42,411 bases of DNA, from contig NZ_JAKIKS010000043.1 of NCBI RefSeq assembly GCF_023284005.1, positions 1 through 42,411 of the forward strand, given 5' to 3'. A program made the translations under genes and the position numbers. The notes under the pieces were generated by a model. The model was not told where the DNA came from. It saw nothing but the letters and a program-made list of their open reading frames with translations, and searched no databases. This DNA is from Shewanella surugensis. Its GTDB lineage: Bacteria; Pseudomonadota; Gammaproteobacteria; Enterobacterales; Shewanellaceae. Shown piece after piece: positions 33,672 to 42,411 of the stretch (within the stretch, counting starts at the first letter, position 1; each line of letters begins with the position of its first letter).

Positions 33672-34151
33672 ATTAAATGTCAGTCCAAATGCTTTTGGTT
33701 GACTGCGTAATAACTACGAACATCAACACCAATAAATCCTTTTACTGTTGAAATTCTAGTAATGAATCAGCCTTTCAACAAGCTAATACAGTTTATAAAA
33801 ATATATTTACGCTATGAACTCATAAGCATTTTTTAATAAAAGGAACACACGACTAGATAAAAGTATTAATAATATTATAAGATTAACAAACTACTCTTAT
33901 TCTTCCTCAATCAAAAAACATTGATGAAACCAAATATAAAAACCGATAGGCACACTGCACATACAACCCAAAAGAACTAGTACAGAAGCTGTATAAAGAG
34001 ATCACTCATTACGACTTGTTAAATGATGAGATAGGATTATATCGTAAGACATCTCGATATTTAAAGTGGCGTTCAGTGAATTAAATACTGTGCTAGAGGA
34101 TCTTAATGATTAATCATTTAACATATGCAGCTTTATTGGCGATACAAATCA
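33672..34151. other. Intergenic region between secretion operon and glycan operon
   Basis: 480 bases, AT-rich, all genes on both sides read leftward, so it must end the RTX transcript and start the glycan operon. A 14-base perfect palindrome AATGATTAATCATT lies at 34105-34118, just after the RTX stop, and could be an operator. One frame at 33950-34084 reads protein-like (KELVQKLYKEITHYDLLNDE, ending RYLKWRSVN) without a start; it may be a gene remnant. I see no clear intrinsic terminator. Confidence 0.35.
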
Positions 34152-37100
34152 TTAGCCTAAATTGTCATCATTTAATGAAATACTGCCCGCATCTAAATCA
34201 CTCCATATCACCACATCACCTTCTTCACTTGAAAAAACAAAACCTTGCAGCTGTTCAATATCAACTCCTTCAGATTCATATTTTTCTTTTAAATCGCCGT
34301 CTAATTCTTGACTTGATAGCATGGATTCTGATTGGCTCCAATGATCACCCGATAACGTCACATTTTCACTGCCGACAACGAGAAAGTTACTCTCAGAAGC
34401 AGACTCAGCATTATTACCTACATTGCCACCAGCACCTTCTTGGTATATTTTATCTAACGACAACATTAGCTGTACATCGTCAATACCCTCATCGACAATA
34501 AATGCTTCTACGTTTTGGATCCCACTGCCAGTCATATCAATAACATTATCTTCAATTGCTGACACTTCCAATACATCAAAACCTGTTCCCCCATCGTAAC
34601 GAAATTCGGTATTATCCATTTCTCCACTGACTGTCTCACCAAAATCACTATGATCGAACATGATAGTGTCATCACCTTCACCGCCAAACAAAGTGTCAAC
34701 GCCTGTACCTCCGTCTAAATGATCATCTCCGCTACCAGCGTATAGTTCATCATTACCGCTTCCACCATCCAGAATATCATCACCTTCACCTGCAAATAAC
34801 GAATCATTGCCCGATTGCCCTTTCAACGTGTCACTGCCTTCATCACCAAATAACTGATCGCTCCCTCCACCGCCAAGTAATTGATCATCGCCTAAGCCAC
34901 CATATAATTGATCGCTTCCCCCATCACCCGATAATTGATCATCCCCCCTTTCACCAAACAACTGATCACTTCCACTTCCGCCCTTTAATGTATCTTGACC
35001 TTCACCGCCGAACAACAGATCACTTCCTCCCCCCGCACTTAATTTGTCATCTCCCAGCCCACCTTCCAGCATGTCAATCCCACTCCCTGAACTGAGAATA
35101 TCATCGCCTGCATCACCTGCAAGCGTATTATCGCCATCGCCTGCATTAAGCACATCATCGCCATCACCACCGGATAACGTATCATTGCCCGCTCCCGAGA
35201 CTAAATTATCCTGGCCCGCATCACCTGCAAGCGTATTATCGCCATCGCCCGCATTAAGCACATCATCGCCATCACCACCGGATAACGTATCATTGCCCGC
35301 TCCCGAGACTAAATTATCATCGCCTGCATCCCCCGCAAGGGTATTATCGCCATCGCCCGCATTAAGCACATCATCGCCATCGCCACCCGATAACACATCA
35401 CTGCCCGCTCCCGAAACGAGTTCATCCTCACCCAACCCACCCTCGAGTCGATTATCACCCACAAGCGCTTCAAGATAATCCTGACCTTCTCCACCCATTA
35501 AAATATCGTCACCCGTCCCCGAATAGAGTCTGTCATCACCCGTCCCACCCGATAATATATTATCGCCACTTTGTGCATGCAGTTCATCAATCCCTTCCCC
35601 GCCCGCTAAGGTGTCATTACCCGAGCCTGCAAATAATTTGTCATCACCTTCTCCACCAGAAAGCACATCATTACCTTCACCACCCAATAACACATCATCA
35701 CCCGCCCCACCATCGACACTGTCATCCCCACTACCTGCATCGACTAAATCCGCTCCTGCACCAGCATCCACATCGTCATTACCACTGCCGCTATACAATA
35801 AATCATCACCGTCATTGCCTTGCAGGGTATCATTACCCTCTCCACCATAGAGCTGATCTTGGCCTTCCCCCCCCGCTAACAAATCATGACCTGCTTCGCC
35901 GAAAAGTAAATCATCTCCTTCACCTCCCAAAAGAGAATCGACTCCTTCTCCGCCAAATAAGGCATCCTCTCCCTCATTACCTTCGATGACATCGTCACCA
36001 TCACTACCAAACGCAGTGTCATTTCCTTCTCCACCGAAAATGACATCGTCGCCTACACCCGCATCAATAAAGTCATCACCCACCTGACCATGGAGTTCAT
36101 CGGCTCCATCCCCACCATAAATAATATCTGAACCGTCTCCCGCATAAACGGTATCTGAATCGACTCCACCGTATATTTCATCAGTGCCATCTGCAGTATT
36201 GATCATATTATCACCCGCCTCCCCAAAGACGCGATCATCCCCGCTCCCCGTATCTATATCATCATTCCCACTACCAGCAAAAACAGTATCTTGACCATCA
36301 CCGGTGGTAATGACATCATCGCCGCTCCCACCAGATACTAAATCATCTCCCATACCCGCAATAATCGTATCTTGGCCCCCATCGCCATAAAGCTCATCAT
36401 TGGCACTGCCGCCGAACAAAGTATCATTTCCCTCCCCACCAGAAAGCAATCCTCGCTCATCTTCGGCATGAAGAATATCATTTCCTCCTTCGCCGTATAA
36501 TTCATCATAGCCTTCACCACCGATCAGCTCATCATTTCCTTCTCCGCCAAACAAGCGATCGTCGCCTTTCCCCCCGATAACGCTATCGTCTCCAGAGCCT
36601 GCATAAACAGTATCATCTCCGTCCTCACCAAACAGTTCATCATTACCTGCATCGCCCGATAGGATGTCATCACCAATACCCCCATATAGAGTGTCACTTC
36701 CTCCGCCACCCATTAACCTATCATCACCCTCTTCACCTTCAAGCACATCATCGCCATCGCCGCCATCCAGTAAATCATTACCGATCCCTGCAACTAAACG
36801 ATCTTCATTGTCTCCTCCGTAGAGACGGTCATCGCCTTCGCCACCAAATAGCACATCATTACCGCCATCACCAAAAAGTTGATCGTTTCCTTCTTCACCT
36901 TCAACAATATCATCACCGCCACCCGCAAAAGCCAAATCATCACCCGCCCCGGCCAAAATAACATCATCTCCAGAACCCGCATCTATCGTATCATCCCCAC
37001 CAGCAGCGAATAAGGTGTCATCCCCCAAGCCACCTAATAACACATCATCCCCTTCTTGCGCATTGAGAATATCGTCACCACTGCCCCCATCAAGAAGATT

Positions 37101-39074
37101 ATTCCCACTGCCTGAAAAGAGTTCATCATTGCCTTCTCCCGCTCGGATTTCATCATCCCCTGAACCACCTTCCAATCTATCTTCTCCCGCTCCGCCAAAA
37201 AGTGTGTCCTGTCCTTCTCCGCCCATTAAATGATCGTCACCTTCATCACCAAAAAGCATGTCATCGCCACTGCCTCCATCGACAATATCACTATCGGCTC
37301 CCGCATAAACATGATCATCTCCCGCCCCAGCATCAATCTTGTCTTGTCCTCCCTCGGCATAAATAACATCATCTCCCGTACCTGACGCTATAGTGTCCTT
37401 ACCTTCACCTGCATAGACATAATCATCACCCGCTCCCGCGTCGATAATATTATCCCCATCGCCAGAATAAAGATGATCGTCGCCTTCACCAGCCACTAAA
37501 TGATCATCGCCACCTCCAGCATAAAGCGCATCATCACCTGCCCCAGCATCAATGAAATTATGACCTTCTCCGCCATAAAGTTGATCATGTCCTTCTCCCC
37601 CTAAAATATGATCATCTCCCCCTTCTGCATAAACCAAATCATCCCCTTCACCCGCAATAATCGTATCTTGATCTATCCCGCCATAAACAGTGTCATTTCC
37701 AAGCCCCGCATCAAGCATATTACGTCCTGATAAACCAAACAGGGTATCATCCCCTTCACCCCCTAATAATATGTCATCCCCCGTTCCAGCATGCAGCTCA
37801 TCATTACCCAATCCACCTTTCAGATAATCATTACCTTCTTCACCAAATAATGTATCTGCACCTTCTCCGCCCATAAGCACATCGGCACCTTGGCCCGCCA
37901 ACAGTGTATCTGCACCTTCTCCTCCAGAGAGTACGTCCATTCCCGTACCCGCCATTAACACATCATCACCTTCACCACCGCTCAATATATCCGCACCTTC
38001 ATCCCCCTGTAACCAATCATTTCCTTCGCCTCCCACCAGCAAATCATCTCCTTGCCCACCAAAGAGTTGATCCTGTCCTCCATCACCAAACAACTGATCA
38101 TTGCCATCATCACCTATCAGCTGATCATTTCCTTCGCCACCAGAGAGTGTGTCATCTCCCAGTTCACCCATCACAATATCATCACCGGCTCCCCCACTGA
38201 CATTGTCAGCGTCATCTCCGCCCATAAGCACATCAACACCAGTCCCTCCCGTGAGTTCATCCTCTCCTTGACCACCCATCAATAAATCATCCCCTTCATC
38301 GCCGAAAAGTTGATCGTTATTGATCCCGCCTTCTAATTGATCATCTCCCTCTCCACCACTGAGATTATCTTCTCCTTGTTGGCCCATAATAAGATCGTCA
38401 CCTTCCCCCCCTTCAATCACATCGTCGTACATATTATGTGTCACAAGCTCCACTCGGTTGATGTCAATCACCGTATCGGGATCAACATTAACGGCTTGTA
38501 ATTGTATTTGAATATCTTCATCAAGATTGATTTGCTCTGGAGAGAGTTCAAAGTCCAACTGCATCACACCATTACCTTGATCGTTTAACATGGCTGTCGC
38601 CACAATGACCATTTGTCCTGTTAAATCTTCACCCATAATGTTCACTGACAAGGCATTATTATTTGTTAAAGCAGGACTATCTTCAGGCAAATGAATATTT
38701 AATGAGAAATGACCACCATCATTATTAACAAACTGATTTACAGAAATATTTTGTGTAGAAGCATTATCAGCAGTCACTTGCGCTAGGGCATTGTCAGACA
38801 CTAATTCACTGTCAAAAACACTTTGCTCGACTCCCCATGCGGTCGTTTCGGCCGTTTCAACAACGGGTGTTACTGGCGTACTGACATCAGCCAACATTTG
38901 ATCGCCTAAAATAAAATCTTTCCCTTCTTGACCCGATATACTGTCATTCCCTTCACCACCAATGAGATAGTCATCTCCTGACTGCCCATCAATGACATCA
39001 TTACCACTGCCACCATCGATATCATCATCAAGGCTTGTTCCCACCAATAGATCATCTTTATCTGTTGCTTTCAT
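34152..39074 (-). CDS. Giant RTX (haemolysin-type calcium-binding repeat) protein, type I secreted
   Basis: 1640 residues, very acidic, with no cysteine that I can see. Residues 1-60 are five or six RTX nonapeptides. Residues 60-213 form a beta-rich non-repeat insert (GGHFSLNIHLPEDSP, MQLDFELSPEQINLDED). Residues about 214-1465 are almost unbroken GGxGxDxLx repeats: about 1250 residues at nine per turn. The last about 175 residues include VLEVSAIEDNVIDMTGSGIQNVEAF and end ISLNDDNLG, the expected C-terminal secretion region. RTX repeats fold into calcium-bound beta-rolls outside the cell (family knowledge). No toxin, protease, lipase or adhesin head domain is recognisable, so it may be structural, like a surface-layer or matrix protein. 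A strong AAGGAG lies 7 bases before the ATG. It is third in an ABC-HlyD-RTX operon. Confidence 0.88.
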   Translation of the reverse strand: MKATDKDDLLVGTSLDDDIDGGSGNDVIDGQSGDDYLIGGEGNDSISGQEGKDFILGDQMLADVSTPVTPVVETAETTAWGVEQSVFDSELVSDNALAQVTADNASTQNISVNQFVNNDGGHFSLNIHLPEDSPALTNNNALSVNIMGEDLTGQMVIVATAMLNDQGNGVMQLDFELSPEQINLDEDIQIQLQAVNVDPDTVIDINRVELVTHNMYDDVIEGGEGDDLIMGQQGEDNLSGGEGDDQLEGGINNDQLFGDEGDDLLMGGQGEDELTGGTGVDVLMGGDDADNVSGGAGDDIVMGELGDDTLSGGEGNDQLIGDDGNDQLFGDGGQDQLFGGQGDDLLVGGEGNDWLQGDEGADILSGGEGDDVLMAGTGMDVLSGGEGADTLLAGQGADVLMGGEGADTLFGEEGNDYLKGGLGNDELHAGTGDDILLGGEGDDTLFGLSGRNMLDAGLGNDTVYGGIDQDTIIAGEGDDLVYAEGGDDHILGGEGHDQLYGGEGHNFIDAGAGDDALYAGGGDDHLVAGEGDDHLYSGDGDNIIDAGAGDDYVYAGEGKDTIASGTGDDVIYAEGGQDKIDAGAGDDHVYAGADSDIVDGGSGDDMLFGDEGDDHLMGGEGQDTLFGGAGEDRLEGGSGDDEIRAGEGNDELFSGSGNNLLDGGSGDDILNAQEGDDVLLGGLGDDTLFAAGGDDTIDAGSGDDVILAGAGDDLAFAGGGDDIVEGEEGNDQLFGDGGNDVLFGGEGDDRLYGGDNEDRLVAGIGNDLLDGGDGDDVLEGEEGDDRLMGGGGSDTLYGGIGDDILSGDAGNDELFGEDGDDTVYAGSGDDSVIGGKGDDRLFGGEGNDELIGGEGYDELYGEGGNDILHAEDERGLLSGGEGNDTLFGGSANDELYGDGGQDTIIAGMGDDLVSGGSGDDVITTGDGQDTVFAGSGNDDIDTGSGDDRVFGEAGDNMINTADGTDEIYGGVDSDTVYAGDGSDIIYGGDGADELHGQVGDDFIDAGVGDDVIFGGEGNDTAFGSDGDDVIEGNEGEDALFGGEGVDSLLGGEGDDLLFGEAGHDLLAGGEGQDQLYGGEGNDTLQGNDGDDLLYSGSGNDDVDAGAGADLVDAGSGDDSVDGGAGDDVLLGGEGNDVLSGGEGDDKLFAGSGNDTLAGGEGIDELHAQSGDNILSGGTGDDRLYSGTGDDILMGGEGQDYLEALVGDNRLEGGLGEDELVSGAGSDVLSGGDGDDVLNAGDGDNTLAGDAGDDNLVSGAGNDTLSGGDGDDVLNAGDGDNTLAGDAGQDNLVSGAGNDTLSGGDGDDVLNAGDGDNTLAGDAGDDILSSGSGIDMLEGGLGDDKLSAGGGSDLLFGGEGQDTLKGGSGSDQLFGERGDDQLSGDGGSDQLYGGLGDDQLLGGGGSDQLFGDEGSDTLKGQSGNDSLFAGEGDDILDGGSGNDELYAGSGDDHLDGGTGVDTLFGGEGDDTIMFDHSDFGETVSGEMDNTEFRYDGGTGFDVLEVSAIEDNVIDMTGSGIQNVEAFIVDEGIDDVQLMLSLDKIYQEGAGGNVGNNAESASESNFLVVGSENVTLSGDHWSQSESMLSSQELDGDLKEKYESEGVDIEQLQGFVFSSEEGDVVIWSDLDAGSISLNDDNLG
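35100..35423 (-). repeat. Three tandem 108-bp repeats inside the RTX gene
   Basis: Three near-identical head-to-tail copies, period 108 bases (36 residues, four RTX nonapeptides). The shared landmark GCAAG(C/G)GTATTATCGCC recurs at 35119, 35227 and 35335. Each copy encodes (N/E)LVSGAG(N/S)D, SGGDGDDVLNAGDGDN and TLAGDAG(D/Q)D. The DNA identity is far higher than between other repeats of the gene, so this amplification is recent. Confidence 0.85.
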
Positions 39075-39144
39075 GGCAAAACTCCTTTTAAGACCAACTT
39101 TGAATCAACAACAATATGTCACAACTGCCATTTGAAAATGATGA

Positions 39145-40443
39145 CTAACTTTCTCTAAAAGATAAATTAAATGAGTTACTGAGAGGTGAGAGTAAATATT
39201 GTAATAAGGTGCGAGGCGCTAAAACAATATACACATCTGCAGACATACCAGGATGAAGCTTAATGGCCTTATCCAACATTCGTGCCGAATCTAACCTCAC
39301 TTTAACCAAATAACCATCCGTTTCTTTGCCGCTTAAGCCAAAAAACCTATCAGCAGAAACATGAATAATTTCCCCTTTTATTGGGGCAACATTACGCCCA
39401 TCATACGCTGTCAGTCTAACTTGAGCAGACAAGCCTGAATGCACCACATCGATATCTTCGGGTTTCACATAGGCTTCAACGATGATGGTATCTGAATCAG
39501 GCACTAACTCCATCACGACCTGCCCAGGCAAAATCACAGCACCAATAGAATGTACCGTCATGGCAACAATAATGCCGCTATGCTCAGCAGTAATATTAAT
39601 ATGCTGTCGAGTTTCAGTGTGCGCAGCAAGAAGTTGTAAGGCTTCATCACGTGACAGCCTTTGTTTTTGAATATGCTCTGCCAACTTTTGTTGCGATTGA
39701 TCATAATGACTATCATAACCGTGCTCTATTTCTCCAAGTTGAGCCAGAGTAATGGCTTGCTTCGCATGTAATTGAATTAATGTAGCTTCAATACTGGACT
39801 CTGTTCTTTGAATTGATAAGTGACGAGATTTAGAGACATATCCATCGGTTAATAGGACTTCATTCATTCGAACTTCTTCTCTCACTAAGCCCAATTGCTT
39901 TTTAATTGACTTAATTTCTAAATCAATGCCCTCAAGAGAATGCGCTAATTGACGTTTTTTAAAATCGAATTGTTGTTTTACATGATCATCATCAGATTGT
40001 TGCCTTTCAAACATGAGAGATTGCATCGCCATTAACTGCACTACCTCTAACCGATGCTGATATTCAAGTAATGAGCCTGAAAATATCAATTCATCAACAT
40101 TGTTCAATAATGCTGTCAAACGATCGATCTGGGCTTGCGCATTAAGTACTTTAAGCAATACACGTTGATAATTTGACTCGACTTGGTGATCAGCTAATGC
40201 AATTAATGTCTGACCTTTTGTAACGCTTTGACCTTCTTCTACCAAAATTTGCTTAACTTGCCCCCCATGTAAATGCTGAATTTTCTTCCTTTGACTTTCG
40301 ACCACGAGCGTCCCAGAAGCAACAGCGGCGGCATCAACTTTCACCAATGAAGCCCATAGAACAAACCCACCGATAGCCAAAATGATAACCCCCATACCAT
40401 ATTGAATCAGTTTCTTAGTACTAAAAGTTATATTGCTATCCAT
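39145..40443 (-). CDS. HlyD-family membrane fusion protein of type I secretion
   Basis: 432 residues. One membrane segment (MGVIILAIGGFVLWASLV) near the N-terminus, then the biotinyl-lipoyl half GTLVVESQRKKIQHLHGGQVKQILVEEGQSV, a long coiled coil (about residues 100-260), the second lipoyl half and the beta-barrel ending VRLDSARMLDKAIKLHPGMSADVYIVLAPRTLLQYLLSPL, the HlyD signature. It links the ABC exporter to an outer-membrane channel of TolC type, spanning the periplasm. No TolC-like gene is in the window, so the cell's general channel is likely used. AAGGA lies 7 bases before the ATG. It is 10 bases after the ABC gene and 70 before the RTX gene. Confidence 0.9.
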   Translation of the reverse strand: MDSNITFSTKKLIQYGMGVIILAIGGFVLWASLVKVDAAAVASGTLVVESQRKKIQHLHGGQVKQILVEEGQSVTKGQTLIALADHQVESNYQRVLLKVLNAQAQIDRLTALLNNVDELIFSGSLLEYQHRLEVVQLMAMQSLMFERQQSDDDHVKQQFDFKKRQLAHSLEGIDLEIKSIKKQLGLVREEVRMNEVLLTDGYVSKSRHLSIQRTESSIEATLIQLHAKQAITLAQLGEIEHGYDSHYDQSQQKLAEHIQKQRLSRDEALQLLAAHTETRQHINITAEHSGIIVAMTVHSIGAVILPGQVVMELVPDSDTIIVEAYVKPEDIDVVHSGLSAQVRLTAYDGRNVAPIKGEIIHVSADRFFGLSGKETDGYLVKVRLDSARMLDKAIKLHPGMSADVYIVLAPRTLLQYLLSPLSNSFNLSFRES

Positions 40444-40453
40444 TGCGCCATCC

Positions 40454-42169
40454 TTATTGCTTCATTGCTTCAGTCTTATCCACCTCTTCGACAGCATGTT
40501 CAGTTTGCTGACTGATTTCTTGAATATCAGAGATAAACTTTTCTTTTGGCCCCGCTTTCTCTATTCGACCATCACGTAAACAGACAACCCAATCCATTTG
40601 CCTTAAAAAACCAGCCCGATGGCTGATCATCATTACGGTAATATTATTTTCTTTGCAATTTAGCAGTACAATCGCCAAGGCCACTTCACCTTCGGGGTCT
40701 AAATTTGAATTAGGCTCATCCAAAATCAGTACTTTCGGCTTAGAAAAAAGCGCTCTGGCTAATGCCAAACGCTGTTTTTGACCTCCGCTAATTTGCACAC
40801 CATTCTCACCTAATAAAGTTTCATAGCCTTGTGGTAAGGCAATAATCAGTTCATGAACACAAGCTTGTATCGCTGCATCAATAATATCTTTAGGATCTGC
40901 ATCAGAAAATCGACAAATATTTTGTGCCACTGTACCCGCTAGAATTTCGACATCCTGAGAGACAAAACCAATATACTGCCCTAACTCTTGTGCATTCCAT
41001 TGACTAATACAGGCACCATCTAATTTAATTCTCCCTGCGGTGGGTGAAATAATACCCATCAATAATTTAACTAATGTCGACTTTCCCGATCCACTTGGGC
41101 CGATAATAGCCAAAGACAAGCCAGCTTGTAGCCTGAAGCTAATATTCTGTAAAATAGGGGCATGATGATGAGAAGTTCTATAAATCACATTCTCGAGATG
41201 AAACTCACCTTTGGGCACAGGTAGAGCTGTCTTGATCATTTCAGGCGCTCTTTCTATCGACAATAATAACCGCTTATAAGCACTCCAAGCTGACTCCCAA
41301 TTTTTCCAACAACCCACGGCTTGCTCGATGGGTGCTAAAGCCCTACCAAGAATAATGGACGCCGCAATAATTTCACCCGCACCTAATTGCTGATTTAAGA
41401 CCAACCCCACTCCTATCCCAATAACGGCCACCTGAAGTAGTGTCCTTACCAATCGAGTTAACACCAACATCATGCTGATTTTATCGGCTACTAGCCATTG
41501 TAAAAAAAGCAAATGCTTGTGACTTTTACCCCAATGCCTCGCCACATTCGATGCCATCCCCATGGCTTGTAATGAACTGGCATGACGTAGAATATCGTTA
41601 ATTTGCATGCCACTGGTGATCACCGCTTGAGATGCCTCATTATCGGTTAATATTGCCGCTCTCTTCACCCCGTAAGCGAGCAGTGATAACGCAATGGCCC
41701 CAACGGTCGCTGTAATGCCCAATAAAGGGTGTAACATATACAAAACTAAGATAAAAACGATCACCCAAGGTAAATCAAAAATAGCACTGGTTGAAGGCGT
41801 TAATAACAAACTTTTCACTTCACGAACATCCAACAGGCTTTGCTTATGTATCCCCCCTTCTCGTGCTGAATCTTTAATCGCTTGACTCACCAGAGACAAA
41901 CTCAAATCCATTTCAAGTTTTAAGCCACTTTGTTGCATTAGTTTATTACGAAAAAAATCCAAACATGCTTGGGTCACTAATAAGAAAATAATGAGATAGG
42001 TGAGATTTAACAGTGTGTCGATGCTTGCACTCGCTAACACTCTTCCAAATAGTTGTAAGCTATAAAGCGGAAGTGCCAGCATGAGAATATTAATGAAGAA
42101 ACTAAATACCGCCACATATTTAAGCTCATACTTCAATCGTAAAATAATGCTTTGCCATGTCTCTTGCAT
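40454..42169 (-). CDS. Type I secretion ABC transporter (permease/ATPase, PrtD-like)
   Basis: 571 residues. Six membrane segments in the first half (VAVFSFFINILMLALPLYSLQLFGRVLAS leads) and an ATPase in the second: Walker A GPSGSGKSTLV at about residue 357, signature ISGGQKQRLALARALF, Walker B VLILDEPNSNLDPEGE and the switch MMISHRAG. There is no N-terminal peptidase domain, as expected for exporters of RTX proteins with a C-terminal signal (PrtD/HlyB-like with a short N-terminus). It should energise export of the RTX protein encoded two genes downstream. I chose ATG 42169 (GGAG 9 bases upstream) over ATG 42184, which lacks a spaced site. It opens the secretion operon; a TATAAT lies about 50 bases upstream. 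Confidence 0.9.
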   Translation of the reverse strand: MQETWQSIILRLKYELKYVAVFSFFINILMLALPLYSLQLFGRVLASASIDTLLNLTYLIIFLLVTQACLDFFRNKLMQQSGLKLEMDLSLSLVSQAIKDSAREGGIHKQSLLDVREVKSLLLTPSTSAIFDLPWVIVFILVLYMLHPLLGITATVGAIALSLLAYGVKRAAILTDNEASQAVITSGMQINDILRHASSLQAMGMASNVARHWGKSHKHLLFLQWLVADKISMMLVLTRLVRTLLQVAVIGIGVGLVLNQQLGAGEIIAASIILGRALAPIEQAVGCWKNWESAWSAYKRLLLSIERAPEMIKTALPVPKGEFHLENVIYRTSHHHAPILQNISFRLQAGLSLAIIGPSGSGKSTLVKLLMGIISPTAGRIKLDGACISQWNAQELGQYIGFVSQDVEILAGTVAQNICRFSDADPKDIIDAAIQACVHELIIALPQGYETLLGENGVQISGGQKQRLALARALFSKPKVLILDEPNSNLDPEGEVALAIVLLNCKENNITVMMISHRAGFLRQMDWVVCLRDGRIEKAGPKEKFISDIQEISQQTEHAVEEVDKTEAMKQ

Positions 42170-42216
42170 TAATCTGCACTCCATTGCAAAATTTTAACTC
42201 CACACCTTTATTAATG

Positions 42217-42222
42217 ATTATA
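42217..42222 (-). promoter_or_regulatory. Candidate -10 box for the secretion operon
   Basis: Reading the minus strand, TATAAT occurs at 42222-42217, about 48 bases before the ABC start at 42169. No good TTGACA-like -35 is seen at 16-18 bases, so it may need an activator or may be chance in AT-rich DNA. Confidence 0.3.
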
Positions 42223-42304
42223 GCCAGAATTTAAAAACTATTCGCATTGACTAGTACAAAAGCATAACCCATCCAAATAACACCGCAATTGATCATCAAT
42301 GACT

Positions 42305-42411
42305 AGGGGGCGTTGACAATTGGCCATGATTAGCTGATTAAGATACAATTTTTCTCTTTGAAATTCATATGTCTCGTAAAATGATTAGCGATAAGCAGTG
42401 GCGACGAATTC
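42305..42411 (+). mobile_element. Left end of an IS5-type insertion sequence (cut by window edge)
   Basis: After CTAG at 42303-42306, the sequence GGGGCGTTGACAATTGGCC looks like an IS end and is followed 60 bases later by the start of a transposase-like frame. Only 107 bases are visible, so the family is assigned mainly from the short protein start. It would mark the right border of the secretion operon as another mobile junction. Confidence 0.45.
42369..42411 (+). CDS. IS5-family transposase, N-terminal 14 residues only
   Basis: The frame reads MSRKMISDKQWRRI and runs off the window. The pattern xxISDxxWxRI is the usual beginning of IS5-group (IS1031/IS427-like) transposases, DDE enzymes that cut and join the element ends. 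Too short to say whether the gene is intact. Confidence 0.5.
   Translation, partial: MSRKMISDKQWRRI

Noticed and set aside
34152..38400. Many long plus-strand Ser/Pro/His-rich reading frames and one-base-shifted minus frames in the RTX gene
   Set aside because: They are antisense or shifted readings of the GGxGxD codon pattern, lack ribosome sites, and follow the 27-base periodicity of the real gene.
34640..38430. Regular short repeats resembling a CRISPR array
   Set aside because: The period is 27 bases in frame with RTX nonapeptides and there are no unique spacers between identical repeats.
39145..42169. Possibility that the ABC/HlyD pair is a bacteriocin or drug exporter
   Set aside because: No C39 peptidase domain, PrtD-like layout, and the RTX gene follows directly, so RTX export is the simpler reading.
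42406..42411. Window ends exactly at an EcoRI site (GAATTC)
   Set aside because: Could reflect a cloning boundary, but a six-base site occurs often by chance and nothing vector-like is visible.

Overview
The window looks like chromosomal DNA of an AT-rich marine gammaproteobacterium. A Vibrionales, Alteromonadales, Shewanella or Moritella-type host is plausible, but I cannot place the genus. The grounds are the lipoprotein and outer-membrane signals, a Gram-negative type I secretion operon, a periplasmic sulfatase, an eight-haem cytochrome, a FabH-like synthase, and IS982, IS3 and IS5-type elements. No rRNA, tRNA or CRISPR array was seen.

Layout. (1) 1-5.6 kb is a scrambled accessory stretch: an IS982-type element with a frameshifted transposase, an MHS-type MFS transporter followed by a decayed partial copy of a similar gene, a gutted IS3-family element, then a carboxymuconolactone-decarboxylase-like protein and a class III aminotransferase. 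(2) 6.0-12.2 kb, plus strand, holds three exported proteins: a formylglycine-type sulfatase, an octahaem cytochrome c with a TPR tail, and a PafA-like phosphatase/phosphodiesterase. (3) 12.6-15.1 kb holds a ketoacyl-ACP synthase III, a short ATP-grasp protein and two small zinc-ribbon proteins. (4) 15.2-33.7 kb, minus strand, is one long, largely overlapping gene set. Read in transcription order it is: response regulator-PP2C phosphatase, STAS protein, NDP-sugar pyrophosphorylase, HATPase anti-sigma-like kinase, GH2 lipoprotein, GH9 glucanase, cellulose-synthase-like GT2, three DUF3131 proteins, a low-complexity membrane-anchored protein, a second GT2, a fourth DUF3131 protein and an outer-membrane beta-barrel. 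(5) 34.1-42.2 kb, same strand, is a type I secretion operon (ABC exporter, HlyD adaptor, 1640-residue RTX repeat protein). (6) The right edge enters an IS5-type element.

How the parts may fit together. Regions 4 and 5 have the composition of an exopolysaccharide/matrix locus. A membrane synthase and a soluble glycosyltransferase would build a beta-linked glycan. The pyrophosphorylase would feed activated sugar. GH9, GH2 and the four DUF3131 proteins would trim or modify the product on the outer side of the inner membrane, and the barrel could let it out. A three-part partner-switch (PP2C, STAS, HATPase) inside the operon would control output in response to a two-component signal. The adjacent type I system exports a giant calcium-binding repeat protein that could be a matrix or surface component. 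The function of the set is inference. The DUF3131 family has no established function that I know of, and the combination resembles no single textbook locus (bcs, pel, psl, syp), so this is the best candidate here for an undescribed system.
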